This document shows positions 19,826 through 33,300 of a stretch of 64,000 nucleotides of DNA, in pieces (the first letter of the stretch is position 1; each line of letters starts with the position of its first letter). The stretch spans positions 434,001 through 498,000 of the forward strand of contig JAYJMM010000068.1 in NCBI GenBank assembly GCA_037349105.1, in the 5' to 3' direction. The notes under the pieces are model-generated. The model searched no databases. It saw only the letters and a program-made list of their open reading frames with translations, and was not told the DNA's origin. This DNA is from Limnomonas spitsbergensis. Its lineage: Eukaryota > Chlorophyta > Chlorophyceae > Chlamydomonadales. Both the position numbers and the translations under genes were made by a program.

Positions 19826-22031
19826 GCGAATCATCACGATTGATCTGAGACTGACCTATCACAACGAGCGAAAAAACAATGCAAACCATCAAGCCCAACT
19901 ACGCTCACCAGGCCCAATGCTCGTTGACACCATCCCCATCTAATGCTCCTTGACTTGCATGCTGAGCCGGCCAGCACTACATCCCTTGAGGTGGCGCACG
20001 CTGTGAAACAGATGGTATAGCTGTTCGTTGCGACATCCTTCCACGTCTGCCCCAGCATAAGGGGCGCTTCACAACGCCTGCGAGCATGCACACTAGTATG
20101 ATAAGTCAAGCAAAGCCATGCAATTTCTATCTCATACAAAGGAGCACAGCAAAAATCTGATTGGATGACATGGTGTGGATCATGCCAGTCATGTGCACCT
20201 TTGAGCAGAATCAGCCTCTTCTTCGCCAACAGCCTTGACTTGGCCGCAAAAACGCACAACGACCCACTTGAGCTTTGATCAGGTTCACCTGCTGTCCAGA
20301 CGCCTGCTCCTTGGATGCATGAAAGAAACTACGCAGGCCTACGAAGGCCTATGCATGGCAAGCCACCAGTGGCGGTGGCGGCATCGTCGCCGGAGGCTTG
20401 GTCACAAAAGAGGCGGCAATACTGGTGTTGGCCCCGCCCGCCGCACTGCCCCTGCTACCGCCACCCGCCTTAGCTACTTTCCCAAAGGAAGCCACAAACT
20501 GGTCTGGCACCTTGTCCCCCCATACTAAGCATGTGAAGCATGAGAAGCTTCTTGCATGCATCGTGGTTGATGACTTATCCCAGCTCGGGGTCAATTAAGT
20601 CCCGCAGCTCCAAGCGAGAGCTGTCGTGCTGGTCAACAAAAGGCACTTTGCCATGGTAGTCACTAGGTGTGGGAAGCAGTGAGCAGCTACTAGACTCATG
20701 AGGGATGTTCCTGGTCATCAGTCCCAGGCAGCCCCTTGGTCGCGCGATGACGGCGAGCCGGCCTCGACTCGACCCGTGGCCGAGTGCCCACATGTTTTTA
20801 ATTCGAATGGTAAATTATTATACACGCGAAAGGCAAAGGCGCAACGTAAAGGAAAGTAACCAGCCTATGTCCATCTGGCGTGCCAGCGTGGCACTTGAAA
20901 GATTTGGTCCCTTGGAGTTTGGTCCCGTGAACTCCAGGTAATATTTTGCTTTCGTAGCACCTCACAGAACACTTGCGTGACCATTATTTTTCTTGCGGCA
21001 TGTCTCTCTAGGGAAATACAAAAGGTTGGGGATGCGTCAGAGTGGCAACAGCATGGGCAGCACATGGAGATGCCAGAATCCGAGTACAGGCATGTGCACA
21101 AAATATGCCAGAGAGACATGCTCAAGATAAGGAGGAATTTAAGAGGACCGAAGCGGAGGGGCTGTCTGAGGTCGGCCCATAGGCTGCCACTCGCCATGTA
21201 AGATCAGCTCACTCAGCCCAGCTCGCAGCACTTGCATGGGGCGTCCCACCAGTCCGAGATTGAGCCATCCTCTGGCCCATGCACGGCAGCCCTGCCAGGT
21301 CTCACATAGCCGGCATGACCTCAACGCTGTTGATCAGTTGGCTGGGCAATGCAGATGCCTGGTTGCACATTCTCCATGAGCTGCCCTCCGAGGCGCTGAG
21401 GCAGCATGCTAAGGAGAGCGCCACCATGTTTTCCATGCCTTCACTTCCTTAGTCAAACGCTGCGGGTTCAAGACCACATAGACCGTGCTGTACGGGGCCC
21501 ATGGCGTCCATCGTCTTCCTCGCCCAGGCGCACTCGCAGTCACGGGAGGAGAGAGGCTTTGAGTTGCTTGGGGATGCTGACAGGAACGTGTACGGCTGTA
21601 CAGAAGAGGCGGGAGCTCTAAGCACCTGGAACAATGGACCTACGCAGCGCACTGCGTAGGTCCGGCCGAACTGCAACGCATCTGCTAGGCGGCAGCTGCA
21701 GCGGCCAAGCACCGGGTCGAGACCGTGCGCTCCTACTTCAAGCCGCGAGCTGTAAGATAGCTTGTGATGAGACTGCACGAGGTCCCTCGCTTGATGATGC
21801 TGTTAGCTAGCTAGCGGTGAGCTTGTGACCCTGCCTCCATTTCCCTCCATGCATACATGTGCTGAGGACGCCAGGCAATTGCGCAACATGATGCCGGCCA
21901 CTTGAGGTGTCTTGAGGGGCGTGCCTTGAGACTTCATGTGATGTTTTATATTCTCTTGATGTCTCCTTTTGCTGCTTGACTCTGGCTTGCATGGCCATCC
22001 AAACTTTCCCGGCAGACACAAGTATGCTACA

Positions 22032-22160
22032 ACAGGCTGTTGGTGGTGAAGATATTCACGCCCCTGAGAAAACAGGCTGTTGGTGGTGGAGATATTCACG
22101 CCCCTGAGAAAAAAAAAAAGGCTGTTGGTGGTGGAGATATTCACGCCCCTGAGAAAACAG
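22032..22160. repeat. Three tandem copies of a ~43-bp unit
   Basis: GGCTGTTGGTGGTG and ATATTCACGCCCCTGAG recur three times at about 43-46 bp spacing; the second copy has an expanded A-run. Near-identity suggests recent duplication. Confidence 0.9.
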
Positions 22161-22575
22161 GGCTTTGGGGGGATGCACTCCGTGGGGGGAGTTGGAGATC
22201 CCTTCCTAGGCCTCTAGTGTGGATGTAGTTAGGATCATCTCAGGATTCTGTATGGCGCCCACTTTTGGCTCGGATCACCCCCAACGTGAATGCGCCCCTG
22301 GCATTCTTGACAGGGGCAGGTGGCTCGACCGCGCCTTCAAGCTACATTGTTGATTTTCTGAAGTGCTCGCTGAAGGTACTATGTGTTTGATCCTTTATAT
22401 TATTATGGCATGTTACGTGTCTAAGCCAGTTTTTCAGCCTTGAGCAGCTCACAAGCGGAAAGCTTAACCACAATTTTTACACATTCCGTAAAAGTAGGCA
22501 CGAATTTAACACGTCTCCGGCTTGAAGATAAAAGCGGAGAGGGCAAAATTTGAGTATGGCTGACCCTATGAGATG

Positions 22576-22727
22576 AGTGCCGTGCCATTGCACCGTAATT
22601 CAGAAATCGTGTTGGTAATTACGGTCCCTTACTGGTAAAAATAGCTGAATTTGCCTTGAAATTACGGTGACAACAACTCAGCTACGTCATTCAGCCACCG
22701 TAAGGACTGTAATTGGCACAGCACAGT
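22576..22727. mobile_element. hAT-like MITE family D, copy 1
   Basis: About 152 bp with inverted ends (AGTGCCGTGCC against GGCACAGCACAGT) and internal TTACGGT/ACCGTAA blocks. It is flanked by near-identical 8-bp repeats, ATGAGATG on the left and ATGAGATC on the right, as expected for hAT-type insertion. Related copies lie near 41674 and 45181. Confidence 0.65.
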
Positions 22728-24099
22728 ATGAGATCCTAGACCCATTGTAGGACCATACCACCCATGCTGTGTCCGTGCACCTGTTTTGTACCCATATTCA
22801 GTGTATTCCCTTCATTCTTTACTCATGCCTTGTTCATTCACTTGATTCTGTACCCATGCTCTGTTTATTCATTTTATTTGGTCATCACAACCGTATACGT
22901 TGTTCTTGATTTTTTGTCCTTACCGTAAAACCGGATAGGGCCCGCGCACCCCTTTTGAGAAGAAACGGATCAAATTCGCCGCGTAGGCAACTAAATGACA
23001 CACTTCGCGCACGCGCAGCTGATTTTTTTAATAGTTATTTGCTAAAACGCGCTGCTGGTCCGAAACAATTCATTAAACACCGCGCAACGCTTTCAGTCAG
23101 TCGTAATATAAACTGCGCGCAACTCTAACAGCCACTACGTATCGTATCAAAACCCTGGTTTGTTGCCTGAAAGAACACTACCGGTACACGGTCTACAATC
23201 AGTGACTGGATGTCAAATCAATCGGTCGTGCGCTAGCCCGCGACCTTTTGATGGTAGGTACGGAAAAACTACTCCGCGCACCCCCCAAGATAGTTGTTTT
23301 GGTCCATGACTGACCGGCCGTGCACACTTTTTGCTCATTTTTATTCTATCGTGCATGTACTCTGTGCGCCCCCAGAATTGTTAATTAATGGCATAGTCAG
23401 ACCCTTTATAATACCGTTATAAGATATATTACGAATGACTCAGTAATCCTCCCGGTAACCTCCCCGCATTTGTACTAGTATCACTAATTTCCCTGTTCGC
23501 TTCCTCTCTTTGTACACCAGGTTATTTCACAGTTTCGTCAACCTACTAGCACTCTTCCTTTCAAGGCACCAGAAGTTGATTTCAAAATCACGATGAGATG
23601 TAAACCCTTCCATTTTTTGCAACGCACGCACGTAAGAGGAAGGTTAGTGATGACCTAGTGACAAATTGCAAGCCAAGACCATGCAAACGTGTAGCAATGT
23701 CATTTGCTACTCGTGCGTCGTTAAATGCGCAAAAGGCAAAGAGGCTATGTTACCAGGTTGTCATCGAGTCAGTGAGTAACGCGAGCCGTCAAGGCCGTGG
23801 TTTATACCCCTGGTTGATACTGAACAAAAAGGGGGCAGGCCCTCGTCGCACTAGGATGCCTTATTTCATACTTCCTGACAGACTTTGCTGGACAACACAG
23901 GGCCAAGAGTCGTGTCATAGTGGATTAGTATAATTGAAGGCCTTTAAACATCTGTCACCCAGCATATCTTCTCATTTGTCATCCCCTTTCCCACCTTTCC
24001 TACTGCTAAGTATTGGTTCAAAACAGAAACTCGAAAGGCGTGGCCTTCGCCGCCTGGCTTCCCTTTCCTAGCCTAAATAGTATATCGTTTCTGCATTGA

Positions 24100-27000
24100 A
24101 TGGCCCTGACACCAACAACCAAGACAGCGAGTAAAACTATCACCGACACATTGGTTGGGGAGCACCAGCACGTTATCGTTGGATACAGCCTGGTGAAAGG
24201 CATTGGTGACGGAGAGCCCATTGCAAGCGAGCGCTTCACTGTTGGCGGACACGAATGGGTATGTTCGCTTTTGGAAGTCCAAGTCACTCGTGGGAACGCA
24301 TCATGGCTTATCCTACGAAAGCCAACATAAGACATTTCTTCCCGACTCTTTCTACTCCAAGTATACCTGTACAATTTTCACCCTTTCACCTCACACCTCT
24401 TGCCAGGTGCTCCTCTTCTACCCAGACGGAAAGAGGTCGAGCTCAGCCGAAGGGCACGTTGATGCTGGTGGGCAGCTCTTGCCTCAGCCAATTAATGCGG
24501 CTCCTGAAGCAGGTGCTGGTGGTGGCGATGGCGGCGGCCACGCCCATGCGCATGCTGTTGGTGCCCAGGCAGGCGGGGGAAACCCTGCTGCAGCTCCAGT
24601 AGGAGGTTTACTGGTTCAGCAACATCTTGTTGCACCTCGGCTGCCCGCCCAGAGACGGGATACAACGGTGAGGTGAACCGATCTGGGGACGGAGGCTTGA
24701 CTGTTGAGGTTGGAACTTCCCAGTGAGGCAACGTTCCGAAAGCCTGACATCTCCACCATGACTTTTCCTGTGCTGCCTTCCTACTTTATGTGACATGCAG
24801 AATGAGTACGCTGCACTGTTTGTAGCGCTTATCGGTGAAGGTTCCAACCCCCAGGTAAGCTGCTGTAACCCAGTGTGGCCCTTCGGACCAGGAATTTGGG
24901 GGGGCTACTGGTTTTGAACCGATTAAATCGCACGGTGACGAAACAGGACAAAATCAATTTGAATCGATAATTGTTTTGGCGCTTGAGGTGCGCACTTCTC
25001 CAAGAACTCCAAAACTTCTGGTAACCATGATTAATTCCAAATACCACCCCCCAAAATGCTTCATACTGGTCCCTGGATGTCTATTTTCTCTGCACAGGTT
25101 CAGCCCGTCAGACCTTACTGATCGATTTTTGGTCATTGGACTGCAGGGCATAGTGAACACCAGCGAGGGCAAGGTGGTGCGCGCCTTCCACCGCTTCACG
25201 TTGGTGGACCAGACAGGTGGGTGGGCGCCCACCTGTCACTGACTCATTGATTCAACCAATTCACCTGTTCTTCCCTGTTTTTTTGCTGAGGCTTCAGGCA
25301 CGTGTCAAGTGCCTCAGTAAAAATCTGTTTGATCCTTCATGAATCATGATCATTAACATCCATTCCCCGTGCATCAAATGTGATGCCCTGCTGGACCGTA
25401 AAACTTCACATTAACGACCTCACTGCCTGGCTGGTCTGACCAGGTGTGTCCCCCATTTTGTTAAGCAGGCCAAGGCAGGGACCTGACCAAGGGACGAACT
25501 CGGGACGCAGGAGCTGTGAAGATCAGCTGTGCTCGCCAGGTGAAACCTCTCCTAGGATTTTGTTTCATCCCCGCAGATTCTACCAGGATTTCGATGTATC
25601 CCAGCTCTGCTTCCTCCATAATTTTATCTTATTCCAGCTGATTCGATCTGAGTTTTGTTTCATCCCAGGTGTTAGGCTATAATAGCTTTAGCATTAACAC
25701 GAGTCATCCTTGTCGTCTGAAAGTTTTGATTTGCATACATCAACACTTTTAATATTCTTTCTGCACACGGTTGCAGATTTGATTACCTTATGACACGTCA
25801 CACGTCCCCTGGATACTCTATGGCTTCCCTGCTTGTGCATGTCCCTGCTTTTATCCTCGCTTCCCTACCCGTCTTCAGGACCCTAACGCTCGCAACTGCC
25901 ACGGGTACCGCAAGTTTGTCAAGCGGACTATCCTGGAGGACCCCACCAAGGGCTTCCTTGCTAATGACACCATCATCATCAAGTACACCATTGAGCTGGT
26001 AGTATCCACAGGTGGGTGGGTGGGTGGGTGGGTGGTGGTATCCAGACAGGTACTCAACATTGTTTTCCTTGTGCCTTAACCACTGGTATATGTAGATTCT
26101 CATCATAGGTAGTTTACTAGTATCTCTGGTGTCTTAAGGTGTGGGACAATGGGGGCCAGGTACATTTTGGGCTTCCGCTGCCTAGGCATGATAGGTGATG
26201 AGGGTGTGGGCTGGTGTGATAAAAAATGTATCTTGCTTGTGAGCTACCAAATGCATGTACACTACGGCAGTGGATGCAGCTTTGACCACAGAGTAGTCCT
26301 CGATATTTGAGGGCGATCGTAGGCCCTGCCCCCTGGTCCTACATGTACTGGTTTTCTCTGACTGCGCCAAAACCCTTTGTTTGAGCGTCTCCCTGCCCTT
26401 TACTGCTCCCTGTCCAAGCCTCTCACCCTATTCAAGTCGCTATTTCATGGGTATGAGCTAAAATCGCTAGAGACAGTACTGTTGCAGAACCTATTGAAAC
26501 TACGCCCTTCACGTTCAAGCTCCACAAGGAACAGCGCCTCCCGCGCCTGGTGTCCTGTAGGAGGGGCGCTCTCGCGTGGTGGGGGCTCCAAGAGTGACCT
26601 GATCAGAGTACCGCCGCCTTCGATGGGGACCGAGATGGGGCTGCTGCTGGCCTCAGGCACGGGCACGGACTACACATTCATCGTAGAAGAGGAGGAGATG
26701 AAGGTGTGATCTTGTTTTTTAAGCGGACATGTCCACCTTCGATAGTCTGCTAGGCAGCCACCTCTGGGGACCGCGACTGGTGTGCCAAGCTGGCAAGCAA
26801 GGGTAGGTGTAACAGCCCCCCCGCCCCCCCCCCGCGGTGCAGGCTTCAGCTCTCTAAAAATGGCAGCCCAGTACTGTGAAGTATCTACAACCTACTAGTA
26901 CCTCACAGTACTAGGTTGCTAGATAGCACTGGATGGAGTCTGTTGGTTGCAGATGCTTCAAGTGGGCCATTCATTGGGCATGTCTCCCTCTGCCTCACAG

Positions 27001-29092
27001 GGATAGCTTGCACAGGCGAACACCCTGAAGGAGTCCTGACCTCGAGGCATCCTTGCACAAATCGTTACATACATTAAGACAAACGGTCACACTCTGGCGT
27101 GCTGCATCCAACTGCGCTGCTTGCTTTTGTGCACAGCCTATAGCATGTGTCTGCTCACCCTCAGAGCATTACAGGCCATGCAAATCCTCAGCATGACAGG
27201 CCGTGTAGGTCCACGATTTGGCGTGCTGTATGCACGTGCGACGGGTGCATGGTCTATTCAATGCATGCGCGAAGTCAGCTGTAGCAGAAGTGAGTGCCTC
27301 TGCCTCATTCTGAAGTAGTGCTTGCTAGACCCAGCGCGGACCCTCCACAGAACGAGCCCCAGGCAGGTCCACATATTCCTGCGCGTGTGAACTTTCCTCA
27401 TATCCATCCATGCACGCCTGGTGCTGTCAAATACAGCTACATCCCCACAGCCAGCCACAACCCCAGCCAGCCACCTCAATTGTAATGTGGCATGACATCA
27501 TTCAGTCCTTGGGCATGATCTGTAGAGCGTGTTGGTGGTCTTCTTTTGATTTGTAGGAATGAATTAAAATTCGCCCTTGTGTTAAAAAGTGTGGGGGAGA
27601 AGTGTGCGCTCTCACTTGACCTGATAGGACTACTTGTTGTCTTATTTAAAAGGCATAGTAGAAAGCTACGCTTATGATTTGTATGCACCTGCAGGTCCAC
27701 AAGATCCTGCTGGAGGCACGTTCCAAGGTGTTCCGCGCGCTCCTCAACACGCCCATGCGGGAGGGGCAGGAGGGCCAGGTAGTGATCAATGACATGAAGG
27801 CGGAGGTGTTCCGCGTGATGCTGCACTTTGTTTACACGGATGTGCTGCCGGAGGAGCATGAGGGGGTCAACCTGGAGGTGGCGCTGGCACAGCACCTGCT
27901 GGTTGCGGCTGACAGATACGAGCTCATACGGCTTCGCAGGTGTGGAGGGAGCCCGGCCATAGGGGTCAACGGGTTCATAATGAAATCTTGTACGGGTATT
28001 GAGGAAGATTTGTTAGACCTCTTCTCTGGTAGCTTTTGTACTATTTGCTGCCTGGTGAGGAATTGTGCATTTGGTATTTGTGGTCAAATGCTTGGGCAGC
28101 ATTTTGTTTGACCGATTAATTGTTTGCACCTACAAGTGTGAAGGAAAGTGTGGGCGTAGCAAAGCCAATGGGCATAGGAAGAAATACTTTGCTGGTAGGC
28201 TGTGCTGTGACACAAGCCCAAATGTGCCTACTGCCACGTGGGCCCTTATCAGTGTTTCTTTTTCTTAGGTAGGCCGCTCCGAAGGAGTGTAGCTGACATG
28301 TAGCTGGGTCACAAGAGAAGAAATACTGGGCCCCTTCCAGCACTAATGGGTATCCCATAGTGGCCTGGTGCCAATCCCTTGCGCTGGTAGGAATTCCGTG
28401 AGCAGCTGCCATGAACCCACCAGGAAATGGGAACCTGACCTCTGAATGTATCCGCGCAGGATCTGCGAGCGTCGCTTGTGTGAGACCGTGGATGTGGAGA
28501 CAGTCGCAACCACTCTGACTCTGGCAGAGCAGAATCATGCTGATGAACTTAAGAAGGTGGGGCGGCTGTGCTGACACCAATGTTATGAAGGGCTTTGTTT
28601 GGCTCGCTTTGCTGGGGCCCTACTTTTGCCCTGATTTTAAGTCGGACAAGTACCCAATGTTGACTGCATGCAGCAGCATCTGTTCTCTGTAGGTCAGGTT
28701 CAGGGACATGCTTGTTGTGTGTGTTTTTGCATGCCCTTTCCCTGTTCATTTTTGTTACTCTTTGTCTTTCCCTGTTTACTTTTTGGTCTTGACTGTCACC
28801 CTGCGTCCACCCTGTCGCCCCACAGGTGTGCCTGGACTTTGTGAGCCGAAACCTGTCATCTGTCATCGCCACGGATGGTTACCGCCACATGACGGTGAGC
28901 TGTCCTCAGTTGCAGGCCGAGATCTTGCAAACCATTGCGACAACAGGGGGAAGTGGAGGGGAGCGGAGCGGCCACGGTGCAAGTGGCGCTGGCGCCGGCG
29001 GGGGTCCCGGTGGCCATCGTACTGCGAGGCCCCGAGACATGACTGTGGTTGAGGAAATCAACCCGAGGCGTGTACGACCCAGGCTTGAATGA
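24100..29092 (+). CDS. MATH-BTB (BPM-type) protein, CUL3 substrate adaptor
   Basis: Exons 24100-24258, 24407-24457, 24801-24854, 25147-25216, 25469-25539, 25879-26011, 26561-26703, 27695-27939, 28460-28556 and 28826-29092 join in phase into 429 aa, close to the roughly 400 aa of land-plant BPM proteins. Residues about 10-178 are a MATH domain (TETV-like start, [38 protein letters not shown]). Residues about 205-310 are a BTB/POZ fold ([48 protein letters not shown]), followed by a short BACK-like helix region ([18 protein letters not shown]). Such proteins bind cullin-3 through BTB and present substrates held by MATH for ubiquitination. All introns are GT-AG; the second exon's donor (GTTGAT) is weak and least certain. 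The start is the first ATG before the MATH domain. Confidence 0.88.
28250..28328 (-). mobile_element. MITE family A, short internally deleted copy
   Basis: 79 bp in the last-but-one exon gap of the MATH-BTB gene. It keeps the ends (CAGTGTTTCTTTTTCTTAGG and GAAGAAATACTG) and the AGCTGACATGTAGCTG block of the family but lacks the middle. Confidence 0.6.
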
Positions 29093-30351
29093 GGAGGGTC
29101 GAGGCGGAAATGTAATGGGCATTGGGGCAAAGGGTAAAGGCGTTGCACCTGTGGGCCCCGCTCGAAAACGCTTAGCCACGTGGGCGCCCAACCGAGCATT
29201 TAGGAGAAGGAAAGTAATGGAGGAAGGGGGATGTAGGGTCCTGTGTCTCTGAAGCTGTTTGGGGGTAGGACATGTCCGTAGTTAAGATGCCTGCCAAGAG
29301 CCTCCAGGGATCAGAGGGACGGCTTAATCGGATTGGACATGTGTGGACTGACGGCAGCCTCGCGTTTGGTGGTGTGTTGACCTGGGTGTTTGGTTGCAGA
29401 CCAATTTCTTGGTTGAGCAACAGCCCAGGTAATTCAGCAAATGTGCTCTTTGCTTGCAAGCGCAGCTTTGTGGCTGGTTCAACGGTTTGTTTGATCCCAT
29501 ATTTTGAACCACTATTTGACACCTGTGGCATTTATTTCGCAGCAGTTATGTTGTAGGTACCTGGCCCGCAAGGCCCATGTCGTCTAAGCTGCAAATCACA
29601 ACACTGCGATAGAGTGTCATTGATGCCACCACTGCAATTACTCAAGGTTTGGACGTCCAATTTCTGTCTTTGCTGCCGTGGGCGTATTTCATTTCACTGC
29701 GGTGTCTCACAATGATTAAGCTTCCATCGGTTTGAAGCAAGGCCTTATTCCACCAGAGAATGTCCTTCCGCCGGCTCGATGACTTCCAAGCAGTAGAGTA
29801 GCGGGCATTGCCAGGTCCAGGGCGTACTTCAGGTTGCATGGAGTGAGGCCAGGACATTCCTGCACGATTTAAACAGCACGAGAGTTGGTAGCACTTTGTT
29901 GCAACAAGGGTTGTGGGCATGTCAGTCAGAGATGGCCTTGGAGAGTGCCATTAGTGCTATGTCTAAGCTTGGCTCAACATGCATGCAGCTGCCCTGCATA
30001 CTCAGTCCCCACAGAGCTGGGGGGCACTTCAGGGCCGCAGGAAAGCGGCAGCTTGCCATGCTCACAGAAAGCTGTTTGTTGGGTAGATGCAAGCAGGTCA
30101 ACATGGACAGCAGCACAAATAAAAAAGGCCACAACACATTGGGAACACACCGGGAGGTTCACAGAGGCAAAGGCAGGTCGGCAAGAAAATGAGTAAATCA
30201 CTCATTAGCCGGCTCAATAGGGTCTTACCAAAACCGAACAAAATTTAAGTATGATGCATAGGCTCTACTGACAGCGTCCTTAAACGTAAGGGTGGGGGGA
30301 GTTATTTTTGTGTCGGCGTGACCTGTGCGCAGATACCCCTTCTACGTCTGC
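29093..30351. other. Intergenic spacer between MATH-BTB and prfC genes
   Basis: About 1.26 kb. It includes a family B repeat fragment near 29143-29200 (TTGCACCTGTGGGCC, GGGCGCCCAACCG). No gene is supported; the region should hold the 3' UTR of the MATH-BTB gene and the promoter and 5' UTR of prfC. An AG just before 30336 could be an acceptor for an upstream 5' exon. Confidence 0.4.
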
Positions 30352-33300
30352 ATGATGTGGCAGCGACTGGGTTCAGGTCGACCTCCAGTGGGGAAGACTA
30401 TTGCCAATCCTGGCGGTCGAACAGCAGGCGACAGCATCCGCCCCACCTTACATGTACCTTTTATCCGATGCCTGCTGAAGCTGAGGCCAGCGTCATGCCA
30501 CGACGTCGCTTCCTCCGACTCTCTTTTCGATGAAAGAGCGCAAGCCGCGACAGCAGTGCTGGTAGATGGGATGCAATGCACCCTTGAAGCAGCCTATCAT
30601 CAACCGTCAGATGAGCAGCTTGGCGTCCCCGGAGTAGCATCTCAGCCACCCCCTCTTCCTCAGAGGCCGGTAGTCTCCCCCGAGGTCCTAGCCAAGCAGC
30701 TGGACAAGCTGCTGCATGACGAGGTGGCCAGGCGTCGCAATTTTGCCATCATCTCCCACCCCGATGCCGGGAAAACAACGTTGGTGGGTGAATGCTAGCA
30801 AGAGCTTCAAGACAGGCTGAATGGCCAGCCACAATCGTTTTCATAGCCATCATCTCCCACCCAGATGCTAGAAAATTACTCTGATGTGTGCTTGCATGGC
30901 TGGCGGGTGTATGCAAGGCTCGTGGATTCTTGCATGCGCCAGCCTAGGTGATGTTCCTGAACATCCCAGAGCCATGCAGCTTTTGGATAATGCCCAGTTT
31001 TTTGTGCCATGCAGCCATGCAGAGCATGGCTGCATCATTAGGAGCATTTAGATGCATCCATCACAGTGTCCTTTCAAACTGTTCTGTGAGCACCAGCCTC
31101 TGCAGCAGCAGCGCACACCATTGGTGACTGTGCCTTTTTCTCTGCTGTGTGGATGAACCCTGTCTGTCTCAGTTGCCTCTGTCTCATTTTGGCCCCTGCA
31201 ATTTCGAGTGCAGACGGAGAAGCTTCTATTGTATGGAGGTGCCATTCACGAGGCCGGGGAAGTGAAAGCAAGGCGCGCAGCCAAGTCAGCGACCTCTGAC
31301 TGGATGGAGCTGGAGAAGCAACGAGGTGCGGCAACCACGTGTGTCCATGTTGCTGATGGCGTTTCAGCTACAGTTTAGCTATATCATGGCCTTGGGCCGG
31401 TTTGTGGGCTTCCTTCAGCAAGCCTTGTTGACGCACGAGCCCCTGGCATTGGCTAATCAATGTGGGGTTCATCCTCCCCTGCATTCCTGTGAACATCTTC
31501 CCGAATGTTTTGTACATACGCCCTGGACCATGTAGAGAGGGTTGCCGTGCAGCCACCACCAGAGCGTTGGGAGTCAAGGACCTTCAAGGACCTCCAGCCG
31601 GGGGCCCAGGCAGCTTGACATGCTGTACCAAGTCCACCTGGACGTTTACTGGGCGGTAGCTGAATTGCGGGCGGTAGCTGAATTCTGAAAGGTGGCCTAA
31701 TTGCAGGTGAAGTGACAAGTAACAAGTAACACTGGCAGACCCAAGGCTGACCCAAGGCTGACTGTGTGCCTAATGTAGGTATCTCGATCACGTCCACGGC
31801 ACTCACGTTTGAATATTCTGGGGTTCAAATCAACTTGCTCGACACGCCTGGGCATCAAGACTTCTCCGAGGACACGTAAGTCACTGTAGGCACATGCATC
31901 CATGCCCATGCCCATGCCTACCATGCCATGATCAGATTCTGGCACAAAGTTAAACAATGTATAACTGGCATAGCAATGTGTAAACAATGTGTGCAGCGTA
32001 CTCCCAGGTCAATCGGGCACATTTTCTGGCTTCAGGGTCTCTCAGCGTTTAGATGGCGCTCATAGAGATTAATTCACCATACTTCAATTACCTATGCGGC
32101 CATGCCCATGCACCCATACGCCCATGCACTGATAGGGCCATGCCCATGCCCATGCCGACGTCATTGCACTCAGTGTTCATTGCCGTGCACACAATACTGC
32201 CATGGCATTGTTTATTTTTTGGGCTACATGGCAAATTAGGCCGGCCGCCCAGCGGCTGCTTAAGGCCCTATTAGGACCCAACCTGGACCGGCCTTCCATT
32301 GGCGACCTAAGCAGAAAGGCTGGCCACAAGTGGGGTCTAAGGCCAGCTGCCGGAGTGTAGCTGACATGTAGGGGATTCACGAAAAAGTAAACACTGCTCC
32401 ATGCCTCCGCCTCTGGTCAGCTACCACTGGGCCGATGAGGACCACTCCGTCGCCTTACCTCGGCCAGTGACGCTAGAGCATGCGCGGCTATGAGCTGTGA
32501 CGTATCTGAATTATGTCGGAAGCGCCCTTTAAGTAGCACCTTTCACCTAGTGTTATGGATGCTCTTTTGGAGGACATGTCACCGCTGGTTGGAGGACATG
32601 TCACTGCTGGTTGGGGGACATGTCACCACTGGTTGGGGGACATGTCACCACTGGTTGGGGGACATGTCACCACTGGTTGGGGGACATGTCACCACTGGTT
32701 GGGGGACATGTCACCACTGGTTGGAGGACATGTCACCACTGGTTGGAGGACATGTCACCACTGGTTGGGGGACATGTCACCACTGGTTGGGGGACATGTC
32801 ACCACTGGTTGGGGGACATGTCACCACTGGTTGGAGGACATGTCACCACTGGTTGGGGGACATGTCACCACTGGTTGGGGGACATGTCACCACTGGTTGG
32901 GGGACATGTCACCACTGGTTGGGGGACATGTCACCACTGGTTGGAGGACATGTCACCACTGGTTGGAGGACATGTCACCACTGGTTGGAGGACATGTCAC
33001 CACTGGTTGGAGGACATGTCACCACTGGTTGGAGGACATGTCACCACTGGTTGGAGGACATGTCACCACTGGTTGGGGGACATGTCACCACTGGTTGGAG
33101 GACATGTCACCACTGGTTGGAGGACATGTCACCACTGGTTGGGGGACATGTCACCACTGGTTGGAGGACATGTCACCACTGGTTGGGGGACATGTCACCA
33201 CTGGTTGGGGGACATGTCACCACTGGTTGGAGGACATGTCACCACTGGTTGGAGGACATGTCACCACTGGTTGGGGGACATGTCACCACTGGTTGGGGGA

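Larger units (their letters stand above)
19826..24099. other. 4.3 kb region without a supported gene
   Basis: Scattered ORFs of 60-140 codons on both strands show no recognisable domain, no consistent splice structure and no extended similarity between frames. The stretch contains a triple 43-bp direct repeat and one hAT-like MITE (both listed), and degenerate CCATGC/TTCATT-rich sequence around 22730-22880. The part from about 22900 to 24090 is AT-richer and would include the promoter of the MATH-BTB gene, but I see no definite core motif. Confidence 0.5.

Noticed and set aside
18976..19837. Cys/Pro/Leu-rich minus-strand ORFs resembling a repeat protein
   Set aside because: They are shadows of the GGCA/GGGA minisatellite, open in several frames at once.
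19834..20594. Possible minus-strand gene from the 141-codon ORF and its upstream neighbour
   Set aside because: No recognisable motif, no coherent splice structure, and composition typical of chance ORFs.
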